The notes beneath the pieces are model-generated. The model made no database searches, was not told where the DNA came from, and was given only the letters and a program-made list of their open reading frames with translations. This document shows positions 41,678-50,842 of a DNA stretch of 64,000 nt, in pieces. Source of the DNA: Alcaligenes parafaecalis (lineage in GTDB: Bacteria > Pseudomonadota > Gammaproteobacteria > Burkholderiales > Burkholderiaceae_B); NCBI RefSeq assembly GCF_026344135.1, contig NZ_JAPKNA010000005.1, positions 124,001 through 188,000 on the forward strand, in the 5' to 3' direction. A program made the position numbers and the translations under genes. Position 1 is the first letter of the stretch, and the number at the start of each line of letters is the position of its first letter.

Positions 41678-42523
41678 TCAAGGAGCCTGCGTAATGGAGG
41701 CGTGTTCCGCCGTCTTCCACGGCAAGGAATACAGCTTCTTGTCCCCCGCAAAAGACGTGTCGATCTGCGCAGCCACGGCAGGCGAGCGTTGATAAAGATC
41801 CACAAACTGGCGAATGCGCGGATCATCTTTATGGCTGCTCCGAGCCACAAAGCGAATGGCGTAATACAGATCATCCACAGTGGAGTACTGCAAAGCCTGG
41901 CTGGCCAGTTCCGTCTGACCCGCATTAACAAAGTGGGCGGGGTAGCCCTGAACCAGCGGCAAGTCATCAGCCGCACGCACCAATTGCGGCCCTTCCACTT
42001 CCACGATGCGCAGCTTCCTGGGGTTCGCCGTCACATCGTGGATGGACGCACGCGCAGCCGCGCCGTCTTTCAACTGAATCAAGCCAGCCGCCTGCAAAAG
42101 CAGCAAACCACGCGCCTGATTCACCGGGTCATTAGCGACCCCAACAGATGCGCCTTCAGGGATCGCATCCAAAGATTGATACTGCTTGGAGTACAAGCCA
42201 ATATTGGGCAGCAAACCGTAAGCCACGCTCTCAATGGCATAGCCACCTTCCTTGACGGCGTTGTCCAAAAAGGCCTGATGCTGGAAGTAATTCAGATCCA
42301 GATCCCCCGATGCCAGTGCAGTATTGGGCGTGGTCCAGTCGGTGAATTCGATCACCTCAACCTCCAGGCCCTGTTTCTTGGCCTCCTCGGCGGCCACAGC
42401 AACAGAGTCCGCCAAAGAGCCGGGCGTCACACCAATTTTCAGCGCAGCAGCGGACACCTGGCCCGCAAAACCCAAGAGGGCCAAGGCAAACACAGCACGA
42501 ATAGAAAGACGGGCAAACAACAT
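41678..42523 (-). CDS. MetQ/NlpA-family substrate-binding protein (copy 4)
   Basis: 281-aa periplasmic binding protein. Signal peptide ends around GQVSAAA (residue 26) and has no lipobox cysteine, unlike classical MetQ lipoproteins. NlpA-fold motifs: LKIGVTPGSLADSVAVAAEEAKKQGLEVEVIEFTDW (abbreviated IGVTPGS and EFTDWTTPN), DLDLNYFQHQAFLDNAV, GASVGVANDPVNQARGLLLLQAAGLI, and a QLVRAADDLPLVQGYPAHFVNAG region. Paired with the SfnB-like gene downstream. The ligand may be a sulfonate or thioether rather than methionine. Confidence 0.88.
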   Translation of the reverse strand: MLFARLSIRAVFALALLGFAGQVSAAALKIGVTPGSLADSVAVAAEEAKKQGLEVEVIEFTDWTTPNTALASGDLDLNYFQHQAFLDNAVKEGGYAIESVAYGLLPNIGLYSKQYQSLDAIPEGASVGVANDPVNQARGLLLLQAAGLIQLKDGAAARASIHDVTANPRKLRIVEVEGPQLVRAADDLPLVQGYPAHFVNAGQTELASQALQYSTVDDLYYAIRFVARSSHKDDPRIRQFVDLYQRSPAVAAQIDTSFAGDKKLYSLPWKTAEHASITQAP

Positions 42524-42595
42524 GGTCCTGACCTTATAAAAGTGGTCGTAAAAAGAGAGTTCAAAGCAGAAGATATTGGCTCTGCTCTGCCCTAA

Positions 42596-44029
42596 TCAGC
42601 TCGCCTGCAACACTGAGGTGGCTGTGTCCTCCGCAGCCGACGTCCCTTCCTTGGGCGAGCCAGAGGAGGGGTACCGCCACTGCGCAGCAGGATGCGTAGC
42701 CGACAGCCGATCACCTTGTCCAAACAATTGCTGGCGCAGGGTTCCACCTTCGTAAGCAGTGCGATAACGGCCCCGGTTTTGCAGCTCGGGGACGACAAGA
42801 TTGGCAAAGTCTTCCCAGGTTTCAGGCACGACGATGCGGGTCAGGTTAAAGCCGTCGATCTCGCCCTCGTCAATCCAGGTCGTCAGCGCGTCAGCCACTT
42901 GCTGGGGGTCGCCCACAATGGTCTTGTAGCGGCTACCCAGCGTGAATTGCTCCAGCAGTTTTCGACGCGTGGTCCAGCCTTGCTTCTGCGCCGCAGCCGC
43001 TGCCGATTGAATGGCATTGCTGGGCCCAAAGCTGATGGGTTCATCCAGGTCGTACTGCGAAAAATCAACACCTGTGCTGGCCGCAAAATGCGCCAGGCCG
43101 CCTTCGGAACTGGCATGGGCCAGATAGTCAGCGTATTTCTCTTTGGCCTCGGCCTCGGTCGCGCCCGTCACCACTGCCACGCCTGCATAAATCTTCAGAT
43201 CCTGCGCCCGACGACCTGCCTCCACCGCCGCCTGACGCAGCTTGCGAGAGGACTCTCTGGCCGCTTCTGGAGTGCCGGCTCCGATAAAAACCCCTTCCGC
43301 ATGTTGCCCCGCAAACTGCAAACCACGCGCCGAAGTTCCCGCCTGAAATAACAAGGGCGTACGCTGCGCAGAAGGTGCGCTCATATGGATAGCATTGCTG
43401 CGATAAAACGGCCCTTCGTGGTGCACCGTATGCACTTTCTCCGGCAGGGCATGGATACGGCGTTGCTTGTCCGCAATGACTGCGCCATCTTCCCAACTGC
43501 CTTCCCACAGCTTGTAGGCCAATTGCAGAAAATCTTCGGCGCGGTCGTAGCGACTATCGTGCGCATCCAGACCATCCTGCCCCAGCCCACGGGCGCCGCT
43601 ATCCACATAGCCGGTGACAATGTTCCAGCCTATGCGGCCATTCGTCAGTTGATCCAGCGTGCTGACATCACGAGCAAAGGTGTAAGGGTTATGTGCGGCC
43701 ACCGTCGCCGTCAGGCCAAAGCCGATATGTTTCGTCACCGCCGCCATGGCTGACACCAGCAGCCAAGGATTATTCACCGGCAACTGAATGCCCTCGCGCA
43801 GCGTCAAATCCACACCTTGCTGGTACACGTCGTAATAGCCAACTACATCAGCCAGAAAAATGCCGTCGAACAAGCCTTTTTCCAGGGTCTGAGCCAGATC
43901 TGTCCAATACTTCAGCGTGTGATATTCGGTCGAGCGATCACGCGGGTGAGTCCACAAGCCATGATGAATATGGCCCACGCAATTCATATTGAAGGCATTG
44001 ATATGGATGTGTTTCTTGGGCTGCGTCAT
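42596..44029 (-). CDS. DszA/NtaA/SnaA-family FMNH2 monooxygenase (copy 2)
   Basis: 477-aa luciferase-fold monooxygenase of the NtaA/SnaA/DszA(SoxA) family (known members act on nitrilotriacetate, pristinamycin or dibenzothiophene sulfone). Visible: INAFNMNCVGHIHHGLWTHP, FDGIFLADVVGYYDVY, AAVTKHIGFGLTATVAAHNPYTFARDVSTLDQLTNGRIGWNIVT (partly quoted as DQLTNGRIGWNIVT), SRYDRAEDFLQL, TPLLFQAGTSARG, and C-terminal VVPELQNRGRYRTAYEGGTLRQQLFG. AAGGAG lies 8 bases upstream of ATG 44029. It is preceded by a MetQ-type gene and followed after 72 bases by another. Substrate unknown. Confidence 0.88.
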   Translation of the reverse strand: MTQPKKHIHINAFNMNCVGHIHHGLWTHPRDRSTEYHTLKYWTDLAQTLEKGLFDGIFLADVVGYYDVYQQGVDLTLREGIQLPVNNPWLLVSAMAAVTKHIGFGLTATVAAHNPYTFARDVSTLDQLTNGRIGWNIVTGYVDSGARGLGQDGLDAHDSRYDRAEDFLQLAYKLWEGSWEDGAVIADKQRRIHALPEKVHTVHHEGPFYRSNAIHMSAPSAQRTPLLFQAGTSARGLQFAGQHAEGVFIGAGTPEAARESSRKLRQAAVEAGRRAQDLKIYAGVAVVTGATEAEAKEKYADYLAHASSEGGLAHFAASTGVDFSQYDLDEPISFGPSNAIQSAAAAAQKQGWTTRRKLLEQFTLGSRYKTIVGDPQQVADALTTWIDEGEIDGFNLTRIVVPETWEDFANLVVPELQNRGRYRTAYEGGTLRQQLFGQGDRLSATHPAAQWRYPSSGSPKEGTSAAEDTATSVLQAS

Positions 44030-44045
44030 GGGGCATTCTCCTTGC

Positions 44046-44870
44046 TTAATGCGGCAACCAGGTCAGGCGATACAGCTTTTGCTCGCCCTGGTAGAACTGA
44101 TTGATTGCCTCGCGCACAGCGGGCGATGTTTTGTAGACCTCCAGGAACTGGGCAATGCGCGGGTCTTCTGTCTTGTCGCTACGGGCCACAAACTGAATCG
44201 CCCAAGAATCGTCCTCGTAACTGGTCAAGGACAAAGCCTTGGTGGCATCGAACGCTTTGGATGCCAGAATGAAATACGGAAAGCCCTGAGCCAGATCCAC
44301 GTCCTGCGTAGCACGAGCCAATTGCGGGCCTTCCACTTCCACAAACCTCAGGTTTTTGGGATTGGAAACAATGTCATCTGGAGTGCCCAGCAAACCGGTC
44401 TCCGGGCGCAGCTTGATCAGGCCAGCATGTTGCAACAGACGCAATCCGCGGCCGACATTGACGGCGTCACTGGCAATCGCCACTTTTGCGCCATCGGGCA
44501 AATCAGCCAGCGTGGAATGCTTTAGGGAATACAGACCCAGGTAAGACAAAATGCCCGGCTGCACGCTGACCAGTTTGAAGCCCTTGTCGCGCACCGCATT
44601 GGCCAGGTAATTGCTGTTCTGGTAGTAGTTCAGGTCAATATCACCTGCATCCAGCGCCACATTGGGCGTGGCCCAGTCGGTGAATTCGATCACCTGCACA
44701 TCGACACCCTGCTTCTTGGCTTCCTGGGCGGCAACGGCCACCGAGTCCGCAAAAACGCCAGGAACAACGCCAATTTTCAAGGCAGCGGCTGTCACTGTGC
44801 CCGACAACAAGGTAGCCGTAGCGACGGCGCTTACAACAGTCAGTTTTTTCAGAAATCGTGAGACGTTCAT
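44046..44870 (-). CDS. MetQ/NlpA-family substrate-binding protein (copy 3)
   Basis: 274-aa periplasmic binding protein with a signal peptide (residues 1-29, ending GTVTAAA) and no lipobox cysteine. NlpA-fold motifs: LKIGVVPGVFADSVAVAAQEAKKQG, EFTDWATPNVALDAGDIDLNYYQNSNYL, VEVEGPQLARATQDVDLAQGFPYFILA. The LNYYQNSNYL segment differs from the usual LNYFQHQ-x-FL of its paralogues, suggesting a different ligand. It starts 59 bases after the upstream monooxygenase gene ends and leads into the next one after 17 bases. Confidence 0.88.
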   Translation of the reverse strand: MNVSRFLKKLTVVSAVATATLLSGTVTAAALKIGVVPGVFADSVAVAAQEAKKQGVDVQVIEFTDWATPNVALDAGDIDLNYYQNSNYLANAVRDKGFKLVSVQPGILSYLGLYSLKHSTLADLPDGAKVAIASDAVNVGRGLRLLQHAGLIKLRPETGLLGTPDDIVSNPKNLRFVEVEGPQLARATQDVDLAQGFPYFILASKAFDATKALSLTSYEDDSWAIQFVARSDKTEDPRIAQFLEVYKTSPAVREAINQFYQGEQKLYRLTWLPH

Positions 44871-44928
44871 GAATCAAAATCCAGTCAAGAAATGAAGGGC
44901 CAACCATCAGCCCACAAAACATGTTTAC

Positions 44929-46353
44929 TCAAGCCCAGGACACGGAAGGACTGCTGGCATCAGCCACGCTGGCCTTGCCCACGTAGTGCTGGCGCCAATG
45001 TGTAGCAGGATGCGAGTCACGCGTTTTACCGTCCTTGTCACCCAACAGCTTCTCGCGCAAGGTGCCTGGTTGATAAGAGGTCTGTACACGCCCGCGTCGG
45101 CGCAGTTCGGGGACAACAAAATCAATGAAGTCGGTGGTTGATGCCGGTGTGACGGCGTAAGCCAAGTTAAATCCGTCCACACCACCTTCATCCACCCAGC
45201 GCTCCAACTCATCGGCAACAGTTTGGGGACCGCCCACCAGCACAGGCCCCAGACCACCAATTGAGCGCTGACGGATTACCTCGCGCACCGTCCACTCCTG
45301 GCCGTCCGCAACCAGTGACTCCAGCGTGGTACGCAAGCTGTCGTTTTCAACGGCAGCCAAGGGGGCATCCGGGTCAAGTGATGCAAAATCCAAGCCAGTC
45401 CAGCCGCCATAGAGAGCCATCATGCCGGTGGGGCTGGCATAGGAGAGGTACTCCTCATGCTTGCGCTGTGCTACCTCGTCAGTTGGGCCCGTAATGACAG
45501 TCAGCAAAACAAATATCTTGAGTGCATCCGGTTCGCGTCCAGCGGCGGCAACCTCCGCCCGAATCTTGTCCGTCAAGCCACGCGCCGTTTCCGGGCTGGT
45601 AGCCAGGATGAACATCGCTTCGGCGTGGCGAGCGGCAAAAGCCCGTCCCGCCTGGGAGGCACCCGCCTGGAAAATCACAGGCGTACGCTGTGGAGAAGGC
45701 TCCGTCAAATGGAAGCCGGGCACCTTGAAGTACTTTCCTTCGTGCTCAATGGGGTGCACCTTGCTCGGGTCAGTAAAAATGCCGCGCTCTTTATCACGCA
45801 GCACCGCCCCTTCTTCCCAACTGCCCTCCCACAGCTTGTAGATAACCTCCATATACTCTTCAGCCAGCTCGTAACGCTCATCGTGGGCGAGTTGCTTGGA
45901 CAAGCCAATATTTCGAGCAGCCGAGTCCAGATAAGACGACACGACATTCCACGCGACTCGGCCTTTGGTCAGATGATCGAGCGTGGACAGGCGTCGAGCG
46001 AGCAGGTAGGGATGCTCGAAAGTCACTGCCGCAGTCACACCAAAACCCACATGCTGAGTCACTGCCGCCATCGCCGAAATTGCCCCAAAAGGGTCGTTTA
46101 CGGGCACTTGCGCGGCATCCTGCAAAGCCCCTTCTGCAGAGCCGCGATACACGTCATAGACACCCACCACATCGGCGATGAAGAGCGTGTCAAACACACC
46201 TCGCTCCAACTCCACGGCCAGATTGGTCCAATACTCCAGATCGTTGTAGCGCGATGCCTGACTGGCAGGATGCCGCCATGTGCCTGCAGCCTGATGGCCG
46301 ACACACGTCATATCAAAGGCATTGAGCACAATACGTTTCTTTGTGGAAGTCAT
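44929..46353 (-). CDS. DszA/NtaA/SnaA-family FMNH2 monooxygenase (copy 1)
   Basis: 474-aa luciferase-fold monooxygenase paralogous to the 42.6-44.0 kb gene: LNAFDMTCVGHQAAGTWRHP, FDTLFIADVVGVYDVY, TLDHLTKGRVAWNVVSSYLDSAARN, ERYELAEEYMEVIYKLWEGSW, VIFQAGASQAGRAFA, and FVVPELRRRGRVQTSYQPGTLREKLLG. ATG 46353 is supported by an AGGTG ribosome site; the upstream in-frame extension lacks family resemblance. It lies 22 bases after two DszC-like genes. Substrate unknown; the neighbourhood suggests an organosulfur compound. Confidence 0.88.
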   Translation of the reverse strand: MTSTKKRIVLNAFDMTCVGHQAAGTWRHPASQASRYNDLEYWTNLAVELERGVFDTLFIADVVGVYDVYRGSAEGALQDAAQVPVNDPFGAISAMAAVTQHVGFGVTAAVTFEHPYLLARRLSTLDHLTKGRVAWNVVSSYLDSAARNIGLSKQLAHDERYELAEEYMEVIYKLWEGSWEEGAVLRDKERGIFTDPSKVHPIEHEGKYFKVPGFHLTEPSPQRTPVIFQAGASQAGRAFAARHAEAMFILATSPETARGLTDKIRAEVAAAGREPDALKIFVLLTVITGPTDEVAQRKHEEYLSYASPTGMMALYGGWTGLDFASLDPDAPLAAVENDSLRTTLESLVADGQEWTVREVIRQRSIGGLGPVLVGGPQTVADELERWVDEGGVDGFNLAYAVTPASTTDFIDFVVPELRRRGRVQTSYQPGTLREKLLGDKDGKTRDSHPATHWRQHYVGKASVADASSPSVSWA

Positions 46354-46375
46354 GCGAATCACCTGATCGATAGAG

Positions 46376-47575
46376 TTAAAGCGCACCATGACGCGGCGGA
46401 CGCACACCATTCAGTGTGTAATTGCCAATGGCGTGATACTTCCAGCGCACCGGGTCATGCAAGGTATGCACGCGGGCATTGCGCCAATAGCGATCCAGAC
46501 CATGCTGAGCCTGTGTGGCGCTGGTGCCGCCCAGTTCAAACAGCTTGCTGCCCGCCAGCACACTGGCCGTCGTCGCCAAGGCTTTGGCCTGCGCAACCGC
46601 TATCGAGGCCTGCGCCACACTATCTTCATCCGGAGCTTGCTGAGCGGCATCCACAAAGCGGGCAGCGCGGGCCAGCAGCGCTTGCGCAGCACGCAGACGC
46701 ACATGCACATTGCCCACTTCCTGCAAGAGCAGGGGGTCCTGGGCCGCCGTATCCACGCCTGCCGCAATCCAGGGGCGGCTATGGTCGCGGATGAAGGGCA
46801 AGGTGGCCGCAAAAGCTCCTTGTCCAATTCCTAAATCGAGCGCGGCGTGAATAATCTGGGCATAAGGGCCGATGGTGGTCGCACGCTCGAAAGAATCGGT
46901 AAAAGGCACGACCCATTGCGGCTGCACCGGGACACGCGTGAACTCCACCGAACCACTGCCGGTAACACGTTGGCCGAAGCCGTCCCAATCGTCCGTCAAG
47001 GCCACACCAGCCGCGCCACGCGGTACAAACACCAGATACAGACGGCCATCATCCGGCGAGGTCGTCAGCGTGGGAATCCAGTGCGCAAACAAGGAGCCGG
47101 TGCAATAGAACTTCCGGCCATCCACAAACCAGCCCTCAGGCTCTTTCAGCAATTGTGTGCGGCGTACAAAATCCTTCTTACCAATCTCTGCCAGTGCATT
47201 GCCAAAGCGTTTGCCTTGCAGCACTTGATCGTAGAAAAAGGCTTTTTGCTCGTGCGTCGCCCCTACGCGCAAGACTTCCAGCGCGTAATAGTGGTTTTGC
47301 GGGATATGGCCGAAATTGCCATCGGCCTGAGCAATGCGTTGCACGACGCGGGTCAGCACATCAGTGGAAACACCTGCACCGCCGTACTCCTTGGGCACAG
47401 TGATACCCCATAAACCGCTTTGGCTGAATTGCTCCACCTCGCGATGCGGCAAGATGCGGTCGCGGTCACGCTCCAGAGCATTCTGGGCAACCAGTTGGGC
47501 AAATTGTTCGGCGGCATCCAAGGCTTCAGCCTCAGACCGGATGATATGTACGGAGGTAAAAAGCTGTGTCGTCAT
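46376..47575 (-). CDS. DszC/SfnB-like flavin monooxygenase (copy 2)
   Basis: 399-aa acyl-CoA-dehydrogenase-fold monooxygenase: GLWGITVPKEYGGAGVSTDVLTRVVQRIAQADGNFGHIPQNHYYALE (quoted parts ITVPKEYGGAGV and GHIPQNHYYALE), FYCTGSLFAHWIPTLT, DDWDGFGQRVTGSGSVEF, and HGLDRYWRNARVHTLHDPVRWKYHAIGNY near the C-terminus. It resembles the adjacent upstream copy closely at these sites (GHIPQNHYYAL versus GQIPQNHFALL), indicating tandem duplication with divergence. ATG 47575 is preferred; the long upstream in-frame extension overlaps copy 1 and has no family resemblance. Four bases separate the two genes. Confidence 0.87.
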   Translation of the reverse strand: MTTQLFTSVHIIRSEAEALDAAEQFAQLVAQNALERDRDRILPHREVEQFSQSGLWGITVPKEYGGAGVSTDVLTRVVQRIAQADGNFGHIPQNHYYALEVLRVGATHEQKAFFYDQVLQGKRFGNALAEIGKKDFVRRTQLLKEPEGWFVDGRKFYCTGSLFAHWIPTLTTSPDDGRLYLVFVPRGAAGVALTDDWDGFGQRVTGSGSVEFTRVPVQPQWVVPFTDSFERATTIGPYAQIIHAALDLGIGQGAFAATLPFIRDHSRPWIAAGVDTAAQDPLLLQEVGNVHVRLRAAQALLARAARFVDAAQQAPDEDSVAQASIAVAQAKALATTASVLAGSKLFELGGTSATQAQHGLDRYWRNARVHTLHDPVRWKYHAIGNYTLNGVRPPRHGAL

Positions 47576-47579
47576 GGCC

Positions 47580-48845
47580 TCAATTCCATTGGTGATAAGG
47601 CGGGAAGGCGCCATTGAGCAGGTAATTACCCAGCAGGTGGTATTTCCAACGCACCGGATCGTGCAAGGTATGTACACGGGCATTGCGCCAATGACGATCC
47701 AGGTTGTGGGCCGCACGAGTAGACGAAGAGCCCGCCAGGGCGAAGAGCTGCTCACTGGCGTTCAAGGCCGCTTCGGTCGTCAGAATCTTGGCCTCGGCCA
47801 CGGCGGCAGAAGCGCGGGCGCTGACGGCGGCATCCACCGGGTTTCGCGCCAATACATCCAGCAGGCGAGCCGTCTCCAGCAAGACCTCTTGAGCAGCATC
47901 CACCTCGATCTGCAAGGCACCGATTTCCTGAATGATGTGGGGGTCCTGCGTGGCGCTATCGACACCGGAATCCGTCCAGGGACGCGCCCGATTTCGGACA
48001 AAATCCAGCGCGTCCTGCAAGGCTCCCTGGGCGATACCCGCATCGATACTGGCCTGGATTAATTGCGAAATAGGGCCAGACAGGGACGGCACATCGACGA
48101 AACGCCAGCTTTCCAGCACATGGTCGTCTTCCACCGGGGCCTGATCGAACACCACAGTGCCGCTGGCAGTGGTGCGCTGACCGAAGGCATTCCAGTCATC
48201 AATCACCTGTACGCCCGGCGCATCACGACGTACCCAGACCTGTACGCCACGGCCTTGCTCATCAGCCGCCCGAAACGGAATCCAATGCGCGAACAAGGCT
48301 CCTGTGGAATAGAAACGTGTACCGCTCACGTGCAAACTGCCGTCTGCCGCGCGGCCCAGATGGGCAGTGATATCAGTAATGACAGCCGCTTTACCCTTTT
48401 TCTCCGGTCCACCGTTCCCTAAACGTGCACCTTGCAGCACCGCCTTGAACCAGCGCTGTTTTTGCGATTCGCTACCGGTGTCTTTCAGGTTCTGGAGCAA
48501 GGCAAAATGGTTCTGCGGAATCTGACCCAGCGAGGGATCAGCCGAGCTGATGATGGCAAAGACCTGCACCAGCGTCTCGTTGGAGGCTTCCAGCCCGCCA
48601 TAGGCTTTGGGGATGGTGATCGCACCCAAACCACTGGCGGTATAGCGTTCTATCTCATCCCAGGGTAGCTGGCGCAGGCGGTCGCGCTCGGCGGCTGTCT
48701 GGGCAAATTCTGTGGCCAGCTTCTGGGCGATGAGCAGGGCTTCGGCCTCACTGCCGATCACATAAGGAGTTTGCGGCGGTAGCGGTAAACGCTGCCCTGC
48801 AAAAGCGTCAGGCAAAGCTCCGCCCTGAGTATTCCGATCATTCAT
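47580..48845 (-). CDS. DszC/SfnB-like flavin monooxygenase (copy 1)
   Basis: 421-aa protein of the same family: GLGAITIPKAYGGLEAS, GQIPQNHFALLQNL, GTRFYSTGALFAHWIPF, DDWNAFGQRTTASGTVVF, and HNLDRHWRNARVHTLHDPVRWKYHLLGNYLLNG. The GPEKKGKAAV insertion before the beta domain differs from copy 2 (EIGKKDFVRRT). AAAGAG precedes ATG 48845 by 8 bases. First of the oxygenase genes after metI, with a 156-base gap that may hold an internal promoter. The family uses FMNH2 and oxygen; the nearby FMN reductase could supply it. Confidence 0.87.
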   Translation of the reverse strand: MNDRNTQGGALPDAFAGQRLPLPPQTPYVIGSEAEALLIAQKLATEFAQTAAERDRLRQLPWDEIERYTASGLGAITIPKAYGGLEASNETLVQVFAIISSADPSLGQIPQNHFALLQNLKDTGSESQKQRWFKAVLQGARLGNGGPEKKGKAAVITDITAHLGRAADGSLHVSGTRFYSTGALFAHWIPFRAADEQGRGVQVWVRRDAPGVQVIDDWNAFGQRTTASGTVVFDQAPVEDDHVLESWRFVDVPSLSGPISQLIQASIDAGIAQGALQDALDFVRNRARPWTDSGVDSATQDPHIIQEIGALQIEVDAAQEVLLETARLLDVLARNPVDAAVSARASAAVAEAKILTTEAALNASEQLFALAGSSSTRAAHNLDRHWRNARVHTLHDPVRWKYHLLGNYLLNGAFPPYHQWN

Positions 48846-49001
48846 ACGGCACTCTTTTCAATGACTAAAAACGGTAGGGATAGGCGCAGCCTTGAATACC
48901 GCGCCCAGACTCAAGACCAGGTGTCTGAGCAAACAAAAAACATCAGGCTTAAAGCAAGAGCGATGCGCCGGTTCGGGCTTGCGTCCTTGCCTGCCCGTTA
49001 A

Positions 49002-49664
49002 TCAGCGAGCACGCAGCCAGTGCACATAACGGTCTCCAGCAAACTGCACGACGGTGACCAAGGCGATCAGCACGGCAATCACGATCACCATGACTTGCGT
49101 GTCGAAACGCTGGTAGCCATAACGAATCGCCAGATCCCCCAGACCACCCGCACCCACCGCACCGGCCATGGCCGAGGAGCTGATCAAGGCCACGACGGTA
49201 ATCGTGAAACCACCAATAATGCCGGGCAGCGCTTCTGGCAAATAGACATGGCGCACGATGTCCCACTTTTTGCAGCCCATCGCTTGTGCCGCTTCAATCA
49301 GGCCGGAATCCACTTCACGCAGGCTGACCTCGGCAATGCGGGCGAAAAAGGGTGTCGCACTGATGGCCAGCGGCACAATGGCCGCCCATACGCCAATCGT
49401 GGTGCCTGCCAATACTCGCGTAAATGGAATCAAGGCAACCAGCAGAACGATAAAGGGGGTGGCCCGAAAACCATTCACCACACTGCCCACCGCACGGTTG
49501 ATCTTGGGCGACTCCCAAAAACCATTCGGGGCCGTCACAATCAACAGCACTGCCAAGGGGATACCGGCCAGAAACGCGACGACTCCCGACACGCCCACCA
49601 TCATCAGCGTGTCCAGAAAAGCCTGCCAATAACGCTCAGCGGGGATGCTCAGATTCCACAACAT
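49002..49664 (-). CDS. metI: MetI-type ABC transporter permease
   Basis: 220-aa permease with about five helices. MetI features: ERYWQAFLDTLMMVGVSGVVAFLAGIPLAVLL, INRAVGSVVNGFRATPFIVLLVALIPFTR, and the EAA coupling loop EAAQAMGCKKWDIVRHVYLPEALPGIIGG (core EAAQAMGCKKWDIV), then SSAMAGAVGAGGLGDLAIRYGYQRF. ATG 49664 is chosen over an upstream TTG because GAGGA lies 8 bases before it. The start lies within the 3' end of metN (29-bp overlap). It is the only permease in the locus, so the four MetQ-type receptors probably share it. Confidence 0.92.
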   Translation of the reverse strand: MLWNLSIPAERYWQAFLDTLMMVGVSGVVAFLAGIPLAVLLIVTAPNGFWESPKINRAVGSVVNGFRATPFIVLLVALIPFTRVLAGTTIGVWAAIVPLAISATPFFARIAEVSLREVDSGLIEAAQAMGCKKWDIVRHVYLPEALPGIIGGFTITVVALISSSAMAGAVGAGGLGDLAIRYGYQRFDTQVMVIVIAVLIALVTVVQFAGDRYVHWLRAR

Positions 49665-50841
49665 ATCCAATGTCCTCAATGTGATGCGCGATAGCCGCTG
49701 GGCCTTGCGTCAGGGATTTCAAATCGGGCAGGGCGACATGCCCTTCAACAGCGACCAGCAAACGTCCATGTGCATGACCCTGAATACGGTCCACGCCGCC
49801 ATGTACCAGTTGCGGCTGACCAGGCAGGCTGCGAGCAATGCGCAGCAAATCCGGCTCCCAGCCACCTTCGCCGCTATAACTCAATTGCAGGATGCGGCTG
49901 TATACGCCAGTCTTGGGAGGCTGCTGCACCAGTCGCGCCTGCAAGTCCTCGGGCAAAGTGTGTTGCAAGGGGGCCAGCAGGGCCTTGGTGGCATCATGCT
50001 GCGGCTTGCCAAACACCCGCCAGACCTCGCCTAGCTCGGCAATACGGCCTTGCTCCAGCACCAGCACCTTGTCAGCAATTTCGCGGATGACACTCATCTC
50101 GTGAGTAATCAGCACGACGGTAATGCCCAGGCGGCGGTTAATGTCTTTCAGCAGGCTCAAAATGGATTGCGTAGTCTCCGGGTCCAGTGCGGATGTGGCT
50201 TCATCGCAGAGCAGAATTTCCGGTCCGGTGGCCAGGGCACGGGCAATGCCAACACGTTGCTTTTGCCCGCCCGACAGACGGCTTGGATAGGTGTCAGCCT
50301 TGTCCTGCAAACCCACCAATTGCAGCAGTTCCTGAACGCGCTGAGCAATATCCTGCGCGGACACACCCGCCACCTTCAAGGGCAGAGCCACGTTCTCGTA
50401 CACCGTTTTGGCGGACAGCAAATTGAAGTGCTGAAAAATCATGCCAATACGACGGCGCAACTGCACCAGTTCGGACTCATTCAACTGGGCAATGTCTACG
50501 CCATCAACCAGCACCTGACCGCCCGTGGGGCGCTCCAGGCGATTGATGGTGCGCAGCAAGCTGGATTTACCCGCGCCACTGCGGCCAATAATGCCGAAAA
50601 TACTGCCCGGCTCAATGTCCAGATCAATGTCCTGCAAGGCAGCCACGGCACCTGCCGAGGAATGATAGATTTTGGACAGATTACGAAAGGCCACACTGCC
50701 TGCCTGAACAGGCTCAGCTTGCACTGCCCGTTCGGATTTAACGAAGGCACTGGCCTTTTGGACCTCTCGGTGACCTGCTGCCTCTTCGGCGGTGTCCCGC
50801 AAATCGTCTACGTTACGCCGTAGTGCTGATGACAATGCCAT
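49636..50841 (-). CDS. metN: MetN-type ABC transporter ATPase with NIL domain
   Basis: 401-aa ATP-binding subunit. Walker A GRSGAGKSS at residues 86-94, Q-loop in FQHFNLL, signature LSGGQKQR, Walker B ILLCDEATSALD, H-loop VLITHEMSV. The C-terminal ~75 residues (YSGEGGWEPDLLRIARSLPG...LLVAVEG) form the ligand-sensing NIL domain of methionine transporters, which mediates inhibition by internal substrate. From ATG 50841 there is a ~48-residue polar N-terminal extension before the ABC domain, so an internal GTG start (Val41 or Val50) is possible. Directly follows the second metQ. Confidence 0.92.
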   Translation of the reverse strand: MALSSALRRNVDDLRDTAEEAAGHREVQKASAFVKSERAVQAEPVQAGSVAFRNLSKIYHSSAGAVAALQDIDLDIEPGSIFGIIGRSGAGKSSLLRTINRLERPTGGQVLVDGVDIAQLNESELVQLRRRIGMIFQHFNLLSAKTVYENVALPLKVAGVSAQDIAQRVQELLQLVGLQDKADTYPSRLSGGQKQRVGIARALATGPEILLCDEATSALDPETTQSILSLLKDINRRLGITVVLITHEMSVIREIADKVLVLEQGRIAELGEVWRVFGKPQHDATKALLAPLQHTLPEDLQARLVQQPPKTGVYSRILQLSYSGEGGWEPDLLRIARSLPGQPQLVHGGVDRIQGHAHGRLLVAVEGHVALPDLKSLTQGPAAIAHHIEDIGYVVESEHPR

Positions 50842-50842
50842 A

